Assembly (NCBI GenBank): GCA_036768485.1
Contig: JAVLUZ010000223.1
Coordinates: 3,241,893-3,305,892 of the forward strand
DNA from: Mermis nigrescens
Taxonomy: Eukaryota; Nematoda; Enoplea; Mermithida; Mermithidae
Length of the DNA stretch: 64,000 nt
Reading direction: 5' to 3'
The notes under the pieces were generated by a model that ran no database searches, was not told the DNA's origin, and was given only the letters and a program-made list of their open reading frames with translations. Below, in pieces: positions 13,973 to 24,310 of the stretch. The position numbers were made by a program, and so were the translations under genes. How positions within the stretch are numbered: position 1 is the stretch's first letter; each line of letters starts with the position of its first letter.

Positions 13973-14388
13973 AGTATTAACGTTTTCTAGCATTTATTAT
14001 TATTTTCCAAATGTTAAAATGTTTTGCAAGCCTTTATATTATTTTGTTTTTCAAGACCATAGAAGAATGATTAATGACACAGGTGGAATGTGAAGTATTT
14101 AGTATTTCATTCAATGTCAGTTTTTGAAATGTGCATTCCTGCGTTTGTGGAAGGTTGCATGGTCTTGACCCCCTAACTGGCAACTGACCCCCCAAAGAAA
14201 GGTTGCAACCCCACCCCTATATTCTCAATTTTGTGTAAAAATTGTACAAAAGTAGTGCCTTTTTACCTGTCTTTTGCTCACATTATACTTAGGCACTATA
14301 TGTCATGTTCACATTCTTTAAATATTTTTTCCAATTTTCTCAATTTTGAAATTTCATCAGAAATTTGTTTTCTTTTTTTATATTGTAG

Positions 14389-14530
14389 AAACAATAATTT
14401 TTTTCGTGTATACCCATTGTTTCCTAACCCTGAAGGTCCACAAATTGTATTAAAGGCCAAAACAACATCTACCAGCCAGAAAAGCAGCATTGACATAGAC
14501 CCTAGTCCAGAGAGCAATGAAAGAATTTCA
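14389..14530 (+). CDS. Candidate exon (PEGPQIVLKAKTTSTSQKS)
   Basis: Acceptor-like TATTGTAG, then an open frame reading VYPLFPNPEGPQIVLKAK and SSIDIDPSPESNERIS. It would need a phase-2 intron before it, which does not match the neighbouring candidates. No family recognised. Confidence 0.25.
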
Positions 14531-14819
14531 AGGGTTTTCCCTTTTTTCCATGTTTATAAGTTTCTATATTTCAATCTGACTTCATTAACTTGTGTAAAGT
14601 AAGCAGGATGCAATGACATGATTGTTTTAATTCTGCGGAGGAATTGTTAGACAAGCTTGCTGCAAAAGCCCTACTAAATTTACAGCAAAGAAGAAAAAGG
14701 GCCACAAGAATGTTTTTAATGAATAATTAATTAAGTAGGCAAATCTCATTTGCTCTATAATATGCTTTACACTGAATTTATACAATATGCAATATTATCA
14801 ATCTTGTTAAAAGTAGGTC

Positions 14820-15190
14820 ATCAATATAAACATGTTCCTCGATTTTAATGTCTAGCTGGTTATGAGCTTACCAACAACTGCGTCAGTGCCTGAGCCTAAG
14901 ACGTATAAGCAGAAGAAGCAGGAGTGTTGTGAGTTTATCTTTTGAACAAATAAAACTTATTGAAACATTTCTGTAGCTTCACTGAAAGCTTTTTAGTATG
15001 TTGCAATGCACAAAAGATGATCTGCACAATGAATGTTACTCCCATACAATATGCAACCAGCATTAGGTTGCAATTTATGCTGGTTACTGGATTTACCTTC
15101 TTTTACAGAAAAGCTTTGTTTTGTATAGTTGACCTTGTTGCAAAACCTGGATCTCTTAATTCAACAATAATCTCATTCAAATTTCTTAAT
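14820..15190 (+). repeat. Tandem duplication, copy 1 (about 400-bp unit)
   Basis: The unit recurs at 15219-16185, where it is lengthened by nested MITEs. Both copies contain the candidate exon with donor gtgag, then CATTTCTGTAGCTTCACTGA, GATGATCTGCACAATGAATG and GTTGCAAAACCTGG in the same order. Identity is high, so the duplication is younger than most features nearby. Confidence 0.9.
14856..14928 (+). CDS. Candidate internal exon of the small Lys-rich gene
   Basis: Acceptor ATGTCTAG, 73 bases reading LVMSLPTTASVPEPKTYKQK and KQEC, then donor GTT/gtgagt. It starts in phase 0, as exons A and B require, and ends in phase 1, as the candidate last exon at 16597 requires. This phase agreement over three pieces is the main reason to take the gene seriously. 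Its duplicate at 15249-15890 is broken. Confidence 0.35.
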
Positions 15191-15296
15191 CTTTTAAGAA
15201 ATTTGAATGAATATTGTTGAATTAATTTTCCTTGATTTTGATGTTTAGGTGGTTCTAAGCGTACCAACAACTACAGCAGTGCCTGAGACTAAGAAC

Positions 15297-15857
15297 CACA
15301 CATGGGCGTGGGGGTTGGGGGTATGCACCCCCAGAAGTTGAAATACCCCCCCCAGAAATCAAAATACCCCCCCCCCTCAAGAAATTTTTTTTTGCTTTTT
15401 TAACAATTTTTTGATGCCATTGGATAGAGCTTGATGAGAAACGTCGAAAAATGGTGTTTTTTGCCATACGACCACACATGGGCGTGAGGGGGGGGGGGTG
15501 GGTCTGGACCCCCCAGAAATCAAAATACCCCCCCCCCCCCCTCAGAAATTAAAATACCTTCCTCTAGAATTCAATTTTTGAAAATTTTTTCCGTTTTTTT
15601 TGCAATTTTTTGATGCCAATGGATAGTGCTTGATGAGAAACGTCAAAAAATGGTGTTTTTATCGCCATACCACCATTTTTAAGGCCATTTTTTGACCTTC
15701 AAAAAATCTTGGACCCCCCCAAGAAAATTCTTGCTGCCCATGTATGCATACGACCACTTTTGAGACCATTTTTTGACCTTTAAAAATTTTTTCACCCCCC
15801 CCCGCTAACCAGAAATTTTTTAACCCCTCCCCAGAATTTTGGTGCTGCCCACCTATG
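15297..15857 (+). mobile_element. hAT-type MITE, outer copy, 8-bp target duplication ctaagaac
   Basis: Begins CACACATGGGCG and ends GCCCACCTATG. The flanks ctaagaac (15289-15296) and ctaagaac (15858-15865) are identical 8-mers. The body is a set of G- and C-rich runs (pyrimidine tracts of more than ten C) followed by TTTTTTGATGCCATTGGATA. It contains a second copy at 15473-15746. No coding capacity. Confidence 0.92.
15473..15746 (+). mobile_element. hAT-type MITE, inner nested copy, 8-bp target duplication catacgac
   Basis: Begins CACACATGGGCG and ends GCCCATGTATG, inserted inside the outer copy. The flanks catacgac (15465-15472) and catacgac (15747-15754) are identical, and removing the insert restores the usual text of the family. 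274 bases long. Eight-base duplications and CA-starting ends are characteristic of the hAT superfamily. Confidence 0.94.
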
Positions 15858-16185
15858 CTAAGAACTATAATTAGAAGAAGCAGGAGTGTTGTGAGCTAGA
15901 TATCAATATTAATTTATTTGATTTATGTATTTTTTGAACATAAAATTTTATGAAACATTTCTGTAGCTTCACTGAAAGCTTTCCAGTATTTTGCAATGCA
16001 CAACAGATGATCTGCACAATGAATGTGACTCCCATACCATATGTAAGCAGCATTATGTTGCAATTTATGCTGCTTACTGCACTTACGTTCATTTACAGAA
16101 AACCTTTGTTTTGTATAGTTGTCTTTGTTGCAAAACCTGGGTCTCTTAATTTAACAATAATCTCGTTCAAGTTTCTTAAAACCAT

Positions 16186-16596
16186 AATAAAACATGCACA
16201 TATGATGCGCCAAATAAAAATGAGAGTTTGTTTTCTTTTTGTCTTGCTCGGTTTTTTTGGCATTATTTTGTTGCTTCCAATTTTGCATACAGTGTAAAAA
16301 CATTTAGTAATAAAACTATTCCAATTCGTTTTATTCGCTTGTTTGGCGCCAATTTGGCTTCCAGCTGTTACAGCTAAGTTTACTTTTACACTTATTACAG
16401 CCCAAAAGCATTATTATTATGTTGGGTCATAAACAACCTGATCTTTAATTATTAGTTTTAGCAATATTTTTAAATTATCGGAGTGTTTGGAATTGATTGC
16501 ATCAAAAGGGAAATTGGACCAGACAGGCATTGCCTTCTTAGTCTGGCATTAGATGTTCTGAACTAAGTTTGCTGCAAACTTTCAATTTTTGTTTAG
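16186..16596. other. No feature recognised
   Basis: AT-rich sequence between the duplicated unit and the candidate last exon. A hydrophobic open frame ending near 16297 is a continuation of repeat-unit sequence and has no motif. Confidence 0.4.
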
Positions 16597-16703
16597 TGAC
16601 TGGAACAAAGCTGAAAACGCCAAATTTATCTAAAACCCAGCAGGTCACAAGTGGAGGTTCTACTGAGATCCGATACCAAACAAGAAGCAAGGGTCCCGCC
16701 TAA
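16597..16703 (+). CDS. Candidate last exon of the small Lys-rich gene
   Basis: Acceptor GTTTAG, then two bases that would complete a codon begun at 14928, then TGTKLKTPNLSKTQQVTSGG and YQTRSKGPA with TAA at 16701. The YQTRSKG end resembles a basic stretch common in retroelement gag proteins, and a gag relic follows directly, so this may be the N-terminus of that relic rather than a host exon. Confidence 0.3.
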
Positions 16704-16761
16704 TCAGCAGTTCCTTTAGACATAATTCTCAGGCAAAACAAATGCAAAAAAAATAAAATTT

Positions 16762-17831
16762 TTGCTAAAAAGTTCTCCTAGGATAGCTCATGAGCCTGTT
16801 GTAACAATTGATCCAAATCTGAACGAATTTAGGAAAAAATTTTTCTGGATTTGGAAAGCAATTACCTTCAACTACTCCCAAGACCCCACTCCAATTTGTA
16901 CCACCTACTGCAGACCAGCTTCAATTCCAAAAAGCGAAGTTGAAATGTGTAAGGAATTCATCAACAAAAGAAGTGCAAAACTTTTCTTCACATGTTGACC
17001 AACCTTGTATGTCAAGTGGGGTTCAGTCAGTCCGTCCACAATTTTCTCAAGCTTCAGATTTGGAGTTTTCACAGTTTTTGGAATCTCGAACACCAGCTTT
17101 ACCAGTTGTTGTCTCAAGTCTACACATAACGCCATTTAATTATTTGCAAACAGCTAATACATGGTCTGCATATCCAGAGTACCCTCCACGGGTGTCCATC
17201 CCGGCAGCACCCTATGGCTGTGTTCCAACCAGCAGCACCGTTAATTCCCCGGAGGGATCTCAGTTTCAAGCCCATGAAGTGTTGCCAAATCAGTTCAGTC
17301 GAGTTAGTTATGCACAATTGGGGCAGGGAACAGCTGAGGAGCAACAGCCCAGGATGCAGTCTCAGGAAACTTGGTTGGGAATGGAGCTATGATAAATTTA
17401 TTAGCCTTTTGACCAAAGGGTACAGAAAATTCACAGCAACAGATGCAAAAAGAAGGCTAGATTTTTCTGTACTTTCGACAATTTGGCTGCAGTTTACTGC
17501 TTTATTGCTCAGCAAAAAATGACAGCTTTTCAAGTTATTTTAGGTGGCTTAGCCCTCCAAACTTATCAATCGTTGCTCACCCACATTGAAAATAATTATA
17601 ATTTATTGAAATAGAAGTTCATATCCAATTTTACAGATTTAAGTCGACCAGACAAGATGCGCCAGCAATATGAAAGTTGACGTGCAGAACATAGGCAAAA
17701 CCATAGAAAAATATTATATAGAATTGTGGTCACTTTGTCATCTAGCTTATCCTGAATGGAGTGACCAAATACTTTGTGAAGATATGATCTACAGATTTGT
17801 GTATGGCCTGACTAACGAAATTCAGGAGTGA
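16762..17831 (+). pseudogene. Retroelement gag relic
   Basis: Three pieces in different frames lie in order: a Pro/Ser-rich N-terminal part (16940-17392), a piece at 17474-17611 reading FDNLAAVYCFIAQQKMTAFQ and LGGLALQTYQSLL, and 17670-17831 reading LCHLAYPEWSDQILCEDMIY and FVYGLTNEIQE. The last two fit the retrotransposon gag pattern (aromatic residues, a hydrophobic GxA stretch, then AYP and a D.F..GL ending). Stops and frame changes separate them. No pol follows, so it is an orphan relic. Confidence 0.6.
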
Positions 17832-17974
17832 GTGCATTTATTTGGTATGCCATTGACGTTGGATGAAGCATGAGAGTAGAACTCTATCGCACCCTGGTGT
17901 GCAACCCACACACTTTTGCACTTAAGTGCACTAGTATAAGTATGCATTCAAAACACATACTAGTTGATGACGTA

Positions 17975-18345
17975 CAACTTATAAGGGCCCCAGCTGATTT
18001 AGAAGATTGGTCAATAACGAGTAGGGAGTGTGGTCAGATGCAATAAATGCTAGGGATGGACAGGTCATCTAAAGGTCAAGAAAAAGTAAATACATCGAGA
18101 TAAAGTTTAGTTCAACCAGGGGGTCCCGCCCGACCCACGTAAAATATGGCAAATAGAAGGTTAGGCGCATGGTCAATTTGGTCATCTAATGGTCAAGAAA
18201 AAATAGATACATTGTGAATAAAGTTTAGTACAATCTAAGGGGCCCCCAACCAACCTGGTAGATGGCCAATAGCGAGTAGGGGGTGTGGTCAGGTGCACTA
18301 AACGCTAGGGGTGGACAAGACATCTAAAGGTCAAGATAAAGTAAA
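17975..18345 (+). repeat. Tandem repeat, about 115-140 bp unit, three units
   Basis: Recurring phrases are GGTCAAGAAAAAGTAAATACA (18075), GGTCAAGAAAAAATAGATACA (18190) and GGTCAAGATAAAGTAA (18329), each preceded by GTGGTCAG..GC.CTAAA..CTAGGG. Units alternate with GGGGTCCCGCC-like text. Confidence 0.75.
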
Positions 18346-18769
18346 AATAATGTAAGGTAAATAGCAATACAAATTTGCTAAATTTTAAATATATGAATCA
18401 AATTGAATTTTTTTACCTTTTTGGTTGATTGCCTTCAACATACCTTTAGAATTTGGTTGCTGACAATGTATAGTCATCAATAAGAAAAAAGATAATGTAA
18501 AATTAGTAAAATATATTTTTGTTAGAAATAGATAAATAAAATGAAAAATTGCTGAGCTTTAGACCCTACCACATACTCACAAGAGGCAAGGGAGCTACGC
18601 CACTGCAACAAAGCAGCCCAGCAAGGCATAGTCTTACCTGAGATCCGGTCCGTTGTCTTGAATCTATTGATCTTTAAATCGTAACTAATGTTGTTGATGA
18701 ATAAATTTTGGCTAATTTTATGTTGCAAATGAATAAGTATATGAAAACGTGTTGCGTCGTAATGCATTA
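18346..18769. other. No feature recognised
   Basis: AT-rich sequence. The minus-strand open frame at 18522-18773 has no recognisable motif. Confidence 0.4.
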
Positions 18770-19165
18770 CCAAATTTCTATGAGATTATTCCAGAAGCGT
18801 TGTAACGTTTAAATGAACAAAGTTTCAGGATAAATCTCATAAAAACATGGCTGGATGGCAATATAAAATATTATCAGCAAACTTGAATGAATAAACAATA
18901 AATAGATTGGCGTTCGCTACCATGGAATGTATATAAGACAAAAGTCGCCAAACATAGGGTTTTTCAGCAAATAATGTATAAAATATTCAGTAAGTGTGAG
19001 TTTATGAATAATCGCATTCTATTTCCAAATTTCTACAAGATTACCAAAAAGCTTTGTAATGTTTAAACAACAAGAGTTTTAGGGTGAATCTCATAAAAAC
19101 ATGGTTGTATAGGAATATAAAACGTTATGACTGAACTTGAACAAAAAAACAAGGAATAAACGAGT
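18770..19165 (+). repeat. Direct repeat, about 245-bp unit, two units
   Basis: CCAAATTTCTATGAGATTA..TCTCATAAAAACATGG (from about 18771) recurs as CCAAATTTCTACAAGATTA..TCTCATAAAAACATGG (from about 19025). The second unit runs to the flank of the LTR retrotransposon. Confidence 0.75.
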
Positions 19166-19384
19166 AATGGATGAATTCACAAAAGTGAGCTTTAAGGAAT
19201 AAGCAAATAAAATGAACATATGAAAATTATTACTCAAATAGACTAGCGATATAAAATAGTCATAAATTGAATGAATACATGAGTTATGGATGAGTGCACG
19301 CTACTGTAAACGTAGGGGTTGACTACTTCTACGTAGATTACTTACACCATAGCTTAGGCGCCTTGTATTAATTCATGGTTCAGT

Positions 19385-19596
19385 AAAGAACTTCGAAGAA
19401 GTTCTATAGAAGTTCGATAAAGAACTGCGAAGAAGTTCTATAGAAGTTCGACAAAGAACTTTGAAGAAGTTCTATGGAAGACTGTCGAACTTCGAAAAAG
19501 TTCTATAGGAGTTCGATAAAAAATTTCGAAGAAGTTCTATAGAAGTTCTATAAGGAACTTTGAAGAAGTTCTATAGAAGTTCGATAAAGAACTTCT
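19385..19596 (+). repeat. Array of about 34-bp units in left foldback arm
   Basis: Units read like GAAGTTCTATAGAAGTTCG followed by ATAAAGAACTTCGAA, with about six units. Each unit contains GAAGTTC and its complement GAACTTC, so single units can fold as well as the whole arm. Confidence 0.9.
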
Positions 19597-20438
19597 CGTT
19601 GAATAATAAGCTTGAATTGTATTGATTTTCGGTATCCCATTTACGAGTCATGTGAAACAGACTATAATTAATGCATGCGCCTACATAATTTATGCTCATC
19701 TTTATTAGACAGCATGACCTTGCACTCATCTGTTTAGCAACCCAAAGACGTTTTTCTATACGCACCTTCAAAACGTTCTCGCTAGAAAAAGATCTACGAC
19801 TTGACTTGACATTTGGAAATCCAGAAAGATGTTTAAGTGCAAGAAATGGAATAAGGCAAAGCTTTTTGCAAGCATAAATCGATAAAATCAAAGCTCACGC
19901 TTATGTTTAATCGAGGTTTTTTAATCTGAAATTTAATTTTGTCATTTTCAACCAAACTTTACAGGTATAAACAAAGCAGCACAATTGCGATTTAAATTCT
20001 AAAATTAGATGAGCGATATTTTTCCAATTTATAACGCTGGTTTGAATGAAGGAGCTCTTTTCTAATATTTAGTCTTAGCTTAATTTTATGATCCCTCAAA
20101 AATGTTCTAAGTTCAAAAAATTTTGAAATTTTACAAAAATTTTAATTGTAAAAAATTGTTTTTGTGCGTATATTATATTATCAAAAATGAAATAACTCTA
20201 AACTTCATATTGAAATTTTAATTTTAGACGCGTAAAATTTGAATAAAAATTGTTTTTAAAAGCTAACTTGAGTATTTAGTTCATTAGTGTTAAGTCTGGA
20301 CTTCTGATATCAGATTAAAATCAATTTCTAAATGTTGGTTGGAATTACAATCGCATTTTGAAGCTCTTGCATCTGATTGAAAATGTTTAGACTTGAATGT
20401 CCACATTAATTTTATTTTTTGTTATGTTTGGCGACCAC

Positions 20439-21142
20439 CATAGGTGGGCGCCACCAAAGTTCTGGGATGGGGGTGGGGTGCAAGATTTTTTCAAAGGTAA
20501 AAAACGGCCTTAAAAATAGTGATATGGCGGAAAAAACAATGTTTCAACGTTTCTTATCGAGAACTATCCATTAACATCAAAAACTTGTAAAAAAGACAAA
20601 AAAAATTTTAAAAACAGATTTTGGGAGAGGTATTTTGTTTTCTCGGGGGGGGCATACCTCCCAAACCCCCTCCACTCCCAGGTATGGGCGGCACCAAAGT
20701 TCAAGGGGGGGGTGCAAGATTTTTCAAAGGTCAAAAAATCTGAGGGGTGCACGGTATGGCGAAAAACTACCATTTTTCAACGTTTCTCATCAAGCACTAA
20801 CCATTAGCATCACAAAATAGCAATTAAGAAAAAACAGAAGAAAAATCAAAAATTGAATTCTGGGGGTACTTTGGTTTCTGGGGAGTGCATACCCCCTTTC
20901 CGACCCCCCGCCCCACGCCCAGGTATGGTGTTATGACGAAAAAACACGTTTCTCATCGAGCACTATCTATCCATTGACCACAAAAAAAATTGGGGAAAAA
21001 ACGGAAAAAATTTTCAAAAATTGAATTCTGGAGGTGGCCACATACCGTGCACCCCCCAGATTTGGTTTCTGGGGGCTGCCTGCATACGCATACCCTCTGG
21101 GGGTACAAATGCATACCCCAAAACCCGCCATGCCCAGGTATG
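20439..21142 (-). mobile_element. Composite of three hAT-type MITE copies
   Basis: A full copy (20439-20686, from CATAGGTGGGCG to CCCAGGTATG) is followed by two copies missing their outer part (to about 20925 and to 21142, each ending GCCCAGGTATGG). The junctions lie at the shared word TATGGCG, present both at the MITE end and in its middle. The outer flanks gcgaccac and gcgacatc agree at six of eight positions, suggesting one insertion later expanded by unequal exchange. Confidence 0.75.
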
Positions 21143-22619
21143 GCGACATCTCTTTCGCTAGTATTACAGTATTACACTGTATAGCAAATCATGAATGTGC
21201 GCTTGAGTTGATTTATGAGTTGAATCAAACAATGGCGAGTAAAAAGGACATCACGATAGGGCAGGGGTCATTGGACATGTCATCGTGGCATGTGTAGGCA
21301 ATGCTTATTTAATGCAAGATGCTGTACTGATGGTCGGACAGAACACACAGTCCGTCAGACTTTTGTGCAGGTAAAAATTTTCATATGAAAGGCAAGAACC
21401 GATATTTCCTAGGAACCCAACCTAACGAACGGGCATTTGTATTCGTAGTCAAGCCAATTAGCCGATGTTCTCATTCATTTAATGCATCCATGTCGACGTA
21501 ATGTGTTTCATTGAACAAATTTTACTAATTGATAAGACTCCGAAAATCAAAAAGCAAACCATTAAAGGTTCAAAACACATGTTAAAACAGTGAAAATGGT
21601 TTTTTAATTAAATTTTATTGTAAAAAATTCAACATAATTATTCTGTAAAGACATTTTTTTTCTAAAGTTGTTTTTAAATTGAGGACATTTGTCAAAAAAG
21701 CGAAAATCAGGCACCTACGTATATTGAAAAATTTTCAGCCTACACTTTCTTTTATTTCAATTTAATTTCGCCTAGTTCACGAAACAATGAAATAAAAATT
21801 TGATTTTTCCATCTTGTTTTTGATTATCTCGCATATTGTATACCCATCCTTTTTCTAATTCAGTCAATTAATTAAAATTGGCTACCTAAATAAAGTTTCC
21901 CAATTTCATTCCGGAACTTTGGGGAATAAGGAACAATTTTTTTATAACATATAAACAATACTTAATTCACATATGCCACCATACTACATTATGAGGAAGA
22001 AAAACAGATTTTTTTATCCATTCAGGATGAAACAATTTATGCCTTATTAGCGGCCTGCCTGCACAGAGTGCGTACATACACACTCCTGCATGGAATGCGT
22101 ACATATAATCGTACATGCATGTAGGTTTGTGATGTTGACCTCGTCCTCAAATACCTGGAACTACAATAGGATAGATTTCTGTCAAAGAAGCCAACCTCAA
22201 CCCCATTATTAGGCATGAAAGACTTCAAGCACTGGGAATGATATATAGCATAATGTGCGCTCCCTACATGCTGCATTTAGCGTCGCATACACAGTAAAGA
22301 GCCGAATTACATAGGTATACTTAATGTGCAAAAAAGGTGTGCTCATTAATTGTCTATACCTATGCATATTTCTTACTGCATAGCGCATGTCAGCTTCCTA
22401 AACTATGTAGTTTGTTTCACTTGTAACTTCGTGCATTAATTCTAAGAATTTTATTCGACACTAAGCCGAGGTTCACAATAATTATACATCAGATCAGATA
22501 AATGCTATAATCGCAATCTGATAGTGCCGGAAATAGTTCTAAAACGACCGAACTTGTATCAAACCGACTATACCTACACAGTTGTTTTCATCTTCATTTA
22601 AAAAATTGTTAATATTTTA
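21143..22619. other. Interior of the large foldback element, no gene seen
   Basis: AT-rich sequence. Short open frames on both strands show no motif. A patch at 22060-22120 repeats GTACATACAC and CGTACAT words. I see no transposase remains. Confidence 0.5.
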
Positions 22620-22975
22620 AAAAGCATTTAAAATTAAAATTTCAATACAAATTTCAAAGTTATTACATTTTTTAAATATAATATGCCATGCAAAAACAAT
22701 TTTTTTAAATTAAAATTTTCGTAAAATTTTAAAATTGAAGTTTTCGAACTTAAAACATTTTTTGAGGGATCATAAAATTAAGCTAAGACTAAATATTAGA
22801 AAAGAGCTCCTTCATTCGAAGCAGCGTTATAAATTGGAAAAATATCGCTCATCTAATTTTAGAATTTAAATCGCAATTGTGCTGCTTTGTTTATACCTGT
22901 AAAAGTTGGTTGAAAATGACAAAATTAAATTTCAGATTGAAAAAGCTCGATTTAAACATAAACGTGAGCTTTGAT

Positions 22976-23165
22976 CAGGGGCGGATTTAGGGGGGGCGGG
23001 GGGAGCGTCCGCCCCCCCCATTGGCTCAAAATAGTGCAAAAAATTAAGCATTTTTGAGCGATTTTTAGCAATTTTCGGGTCAAAACGGCTAATTTTTCCG
23101 CCCAAGTCAGGTTCCGCCCCCCCTTAGGGGTAACGCCCCCTTAGGAAAACCTAGATCCGCCACTG
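22976..23165. mobile_element. hAT MITE, CAGGGGCGGATTTAGG ends, 8-bp target duplication gctttgat
   Basis: A 190-bp insert starts CAGGGGCGGATTTAGG and ends CCTAGATCCGCCACTG, inverted ends typical of hAT elements. The flanks gctttgat (22968-22975) and gctttgat (23166-23173) are identical. The left foldback arm carries the same locus uninterrupted (one copy of the 8-mer near 19890), giving a true empty site. Confidence 0.95.
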
Positions 23166-23488
23166 GCTTTGATTTCATCGATTTATGCTCGCAAAAAAGA
23201 TTTGCCTTTTCCATTTCTTGCAATTAAACATCTTTCTGGATTTCCAAATGTCAATCAAGTCAAGTCGTAGATCTTTTTCTAGCGAGAACGTTTTGAAGGT
23301 ACAAATAGAAAAACGTCTTTGAGCCCCTAAACAGATAAGTGCAAGGTCATGCTATCGCCAATAAAGATGAGCATAAATTATGTAGGCGCATGCATTAATT
23401 ATAGTCTGTTTCACATGACTCAGAAATGGGCTACCAAAAATCAATACAATTCAAGGTTATTATTCAACAAGGATGCACGTATTAGGAG

Positions 23489-23745
23489 TACACCTGGGCG
23501 TAGGGGGTTTGGGGGTATGCACCCCCCAGAAACCAAAATACTCCCCCAGAAATCAAAATACCCCCCCAGAATTCAATTTTTGAAAATTTTTTTCGTTTTT
23601 TTCGCAATTTTTTGATGCCAATGGATAGTGCTTGATGAGAAACGTCGAAAAATGGTGTTTTTATTACCATGCCACCATTTTAATGCCATTTTTCGACCTT
23701 CAAAAAAATCTTACACCCCCAGAATTTTCTTGCTGCCCACGTATG
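23489..23745 (+). mobile_element. hAT-type MITE (CATAC-TGGGC family), target duplication attaggag
   Basis: Begins TACACCTGGGCG and ends GCCCACGTATG. The flanks attaggag (23481-23488) and attaggag (23746-23753) are identical. It is the clearest single copy of the family (257 bp): C-rich blocks, TTGAATTC in reverse, GATGCCAATGGATAGTGCTT and CGTCGAAAAATGG follow in order. Confidence 0.94.
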
Positions 23746-23839
23746 ATTAGGAGCTATAGGTACTTAGGTACCTATTAAATTTTAAATGACCCTTGCTATT
23801 TGCTCACTCAAACTTCTATGACCTCATTTTTTGGTCTCT

Positions 23840-24310
23840 TAGAACTTCGACTTGTATGTTCGTTGAAGTTCTACATATAAAAGATCTGTCGAACTTCAAT
23901 TCGCTCACTATCAAAGTTCTATAAAAGGTTTGTCGAACTTAGGCCGAACTTCAATTTGCACAACATAAAACTTCTATTAAAGATTTGCAGCACTCCGTCT
24001 CAAAGTTAGACGAACTTCCATATGCATTCTATCGAAGTTCTATTTAAAATTTATTGAACTTCGATTAGCGTGTTATCGAAGTTAGACAGTCTTCTATAGA
24101 ACTTCGATCAAAGTTATTTATTGAACTTCCAAAGAACTTCTTCGAAGTTCTTTATCGAACTTCTATGAAACTTTTTCAAAGTTCGACAGTCTTCCATAGA
24201 ACTTCTATAGAACTTCTTCGAAGTTCTTTATCGAACTTCTATAGAACTTCTTTGAAGTTCTTTATCGAACTACATTAGAACTTCTATAGAACTTCTTCGA
24301 AGTTATTTAC
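23840..24310 (-). repeat. Array of about 34-bp units in right foldback arm
   Basis: The same units as at 19385-19596, inverted and roughly twice as many. The outermost units (24120-24310) are nearly identical to each other; the inner ones (23840-24060) are diverged. This pattern suggests recent amplification toward the element end. Confidence 0.9.

Larger units (their letters stand above)
15249..15890 (+). pseudogene. Duplicated exon disrupted by MITE insertion
   Basis: The exon reads VVLSVPTTTAVPETKN from 15249 after acceptor GTTTAG, is then interrupted by the MITE composite, and resumes after 15865 as YN, an in-frame TAG, then KKQEC with donor gtgagc at 15891. Both the insertion and the stop make this copy unusable as an exon. 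Confidence 0.5.
15219..16185 (+). repeat. Tandem duplication, copy 2, interrupted by nested MITEs
   Basis: Same unit as 14820-15190. Removing the MITE composite (15297-15857) and one copy of the 8-bp duplication restores collinearity with copy 1. The MITEs therefore arrived after the duplication or are specific to this copy. Confidence 0.9.

Noticed and set aside
19385..19596. Possible heat-shock element array (GAA and TTC repeats)
   Set aside because: The canonical spacing is GAAnnTTC; here GAA and TTC are separated by one or four bases, so the match is superficial.
23840..24310. CRISPR-like array of 34-bp repeats
   Set aside because: Units are contiguous without unique spacers, lie in a eukaryotic transposon arm and are self-complementary.
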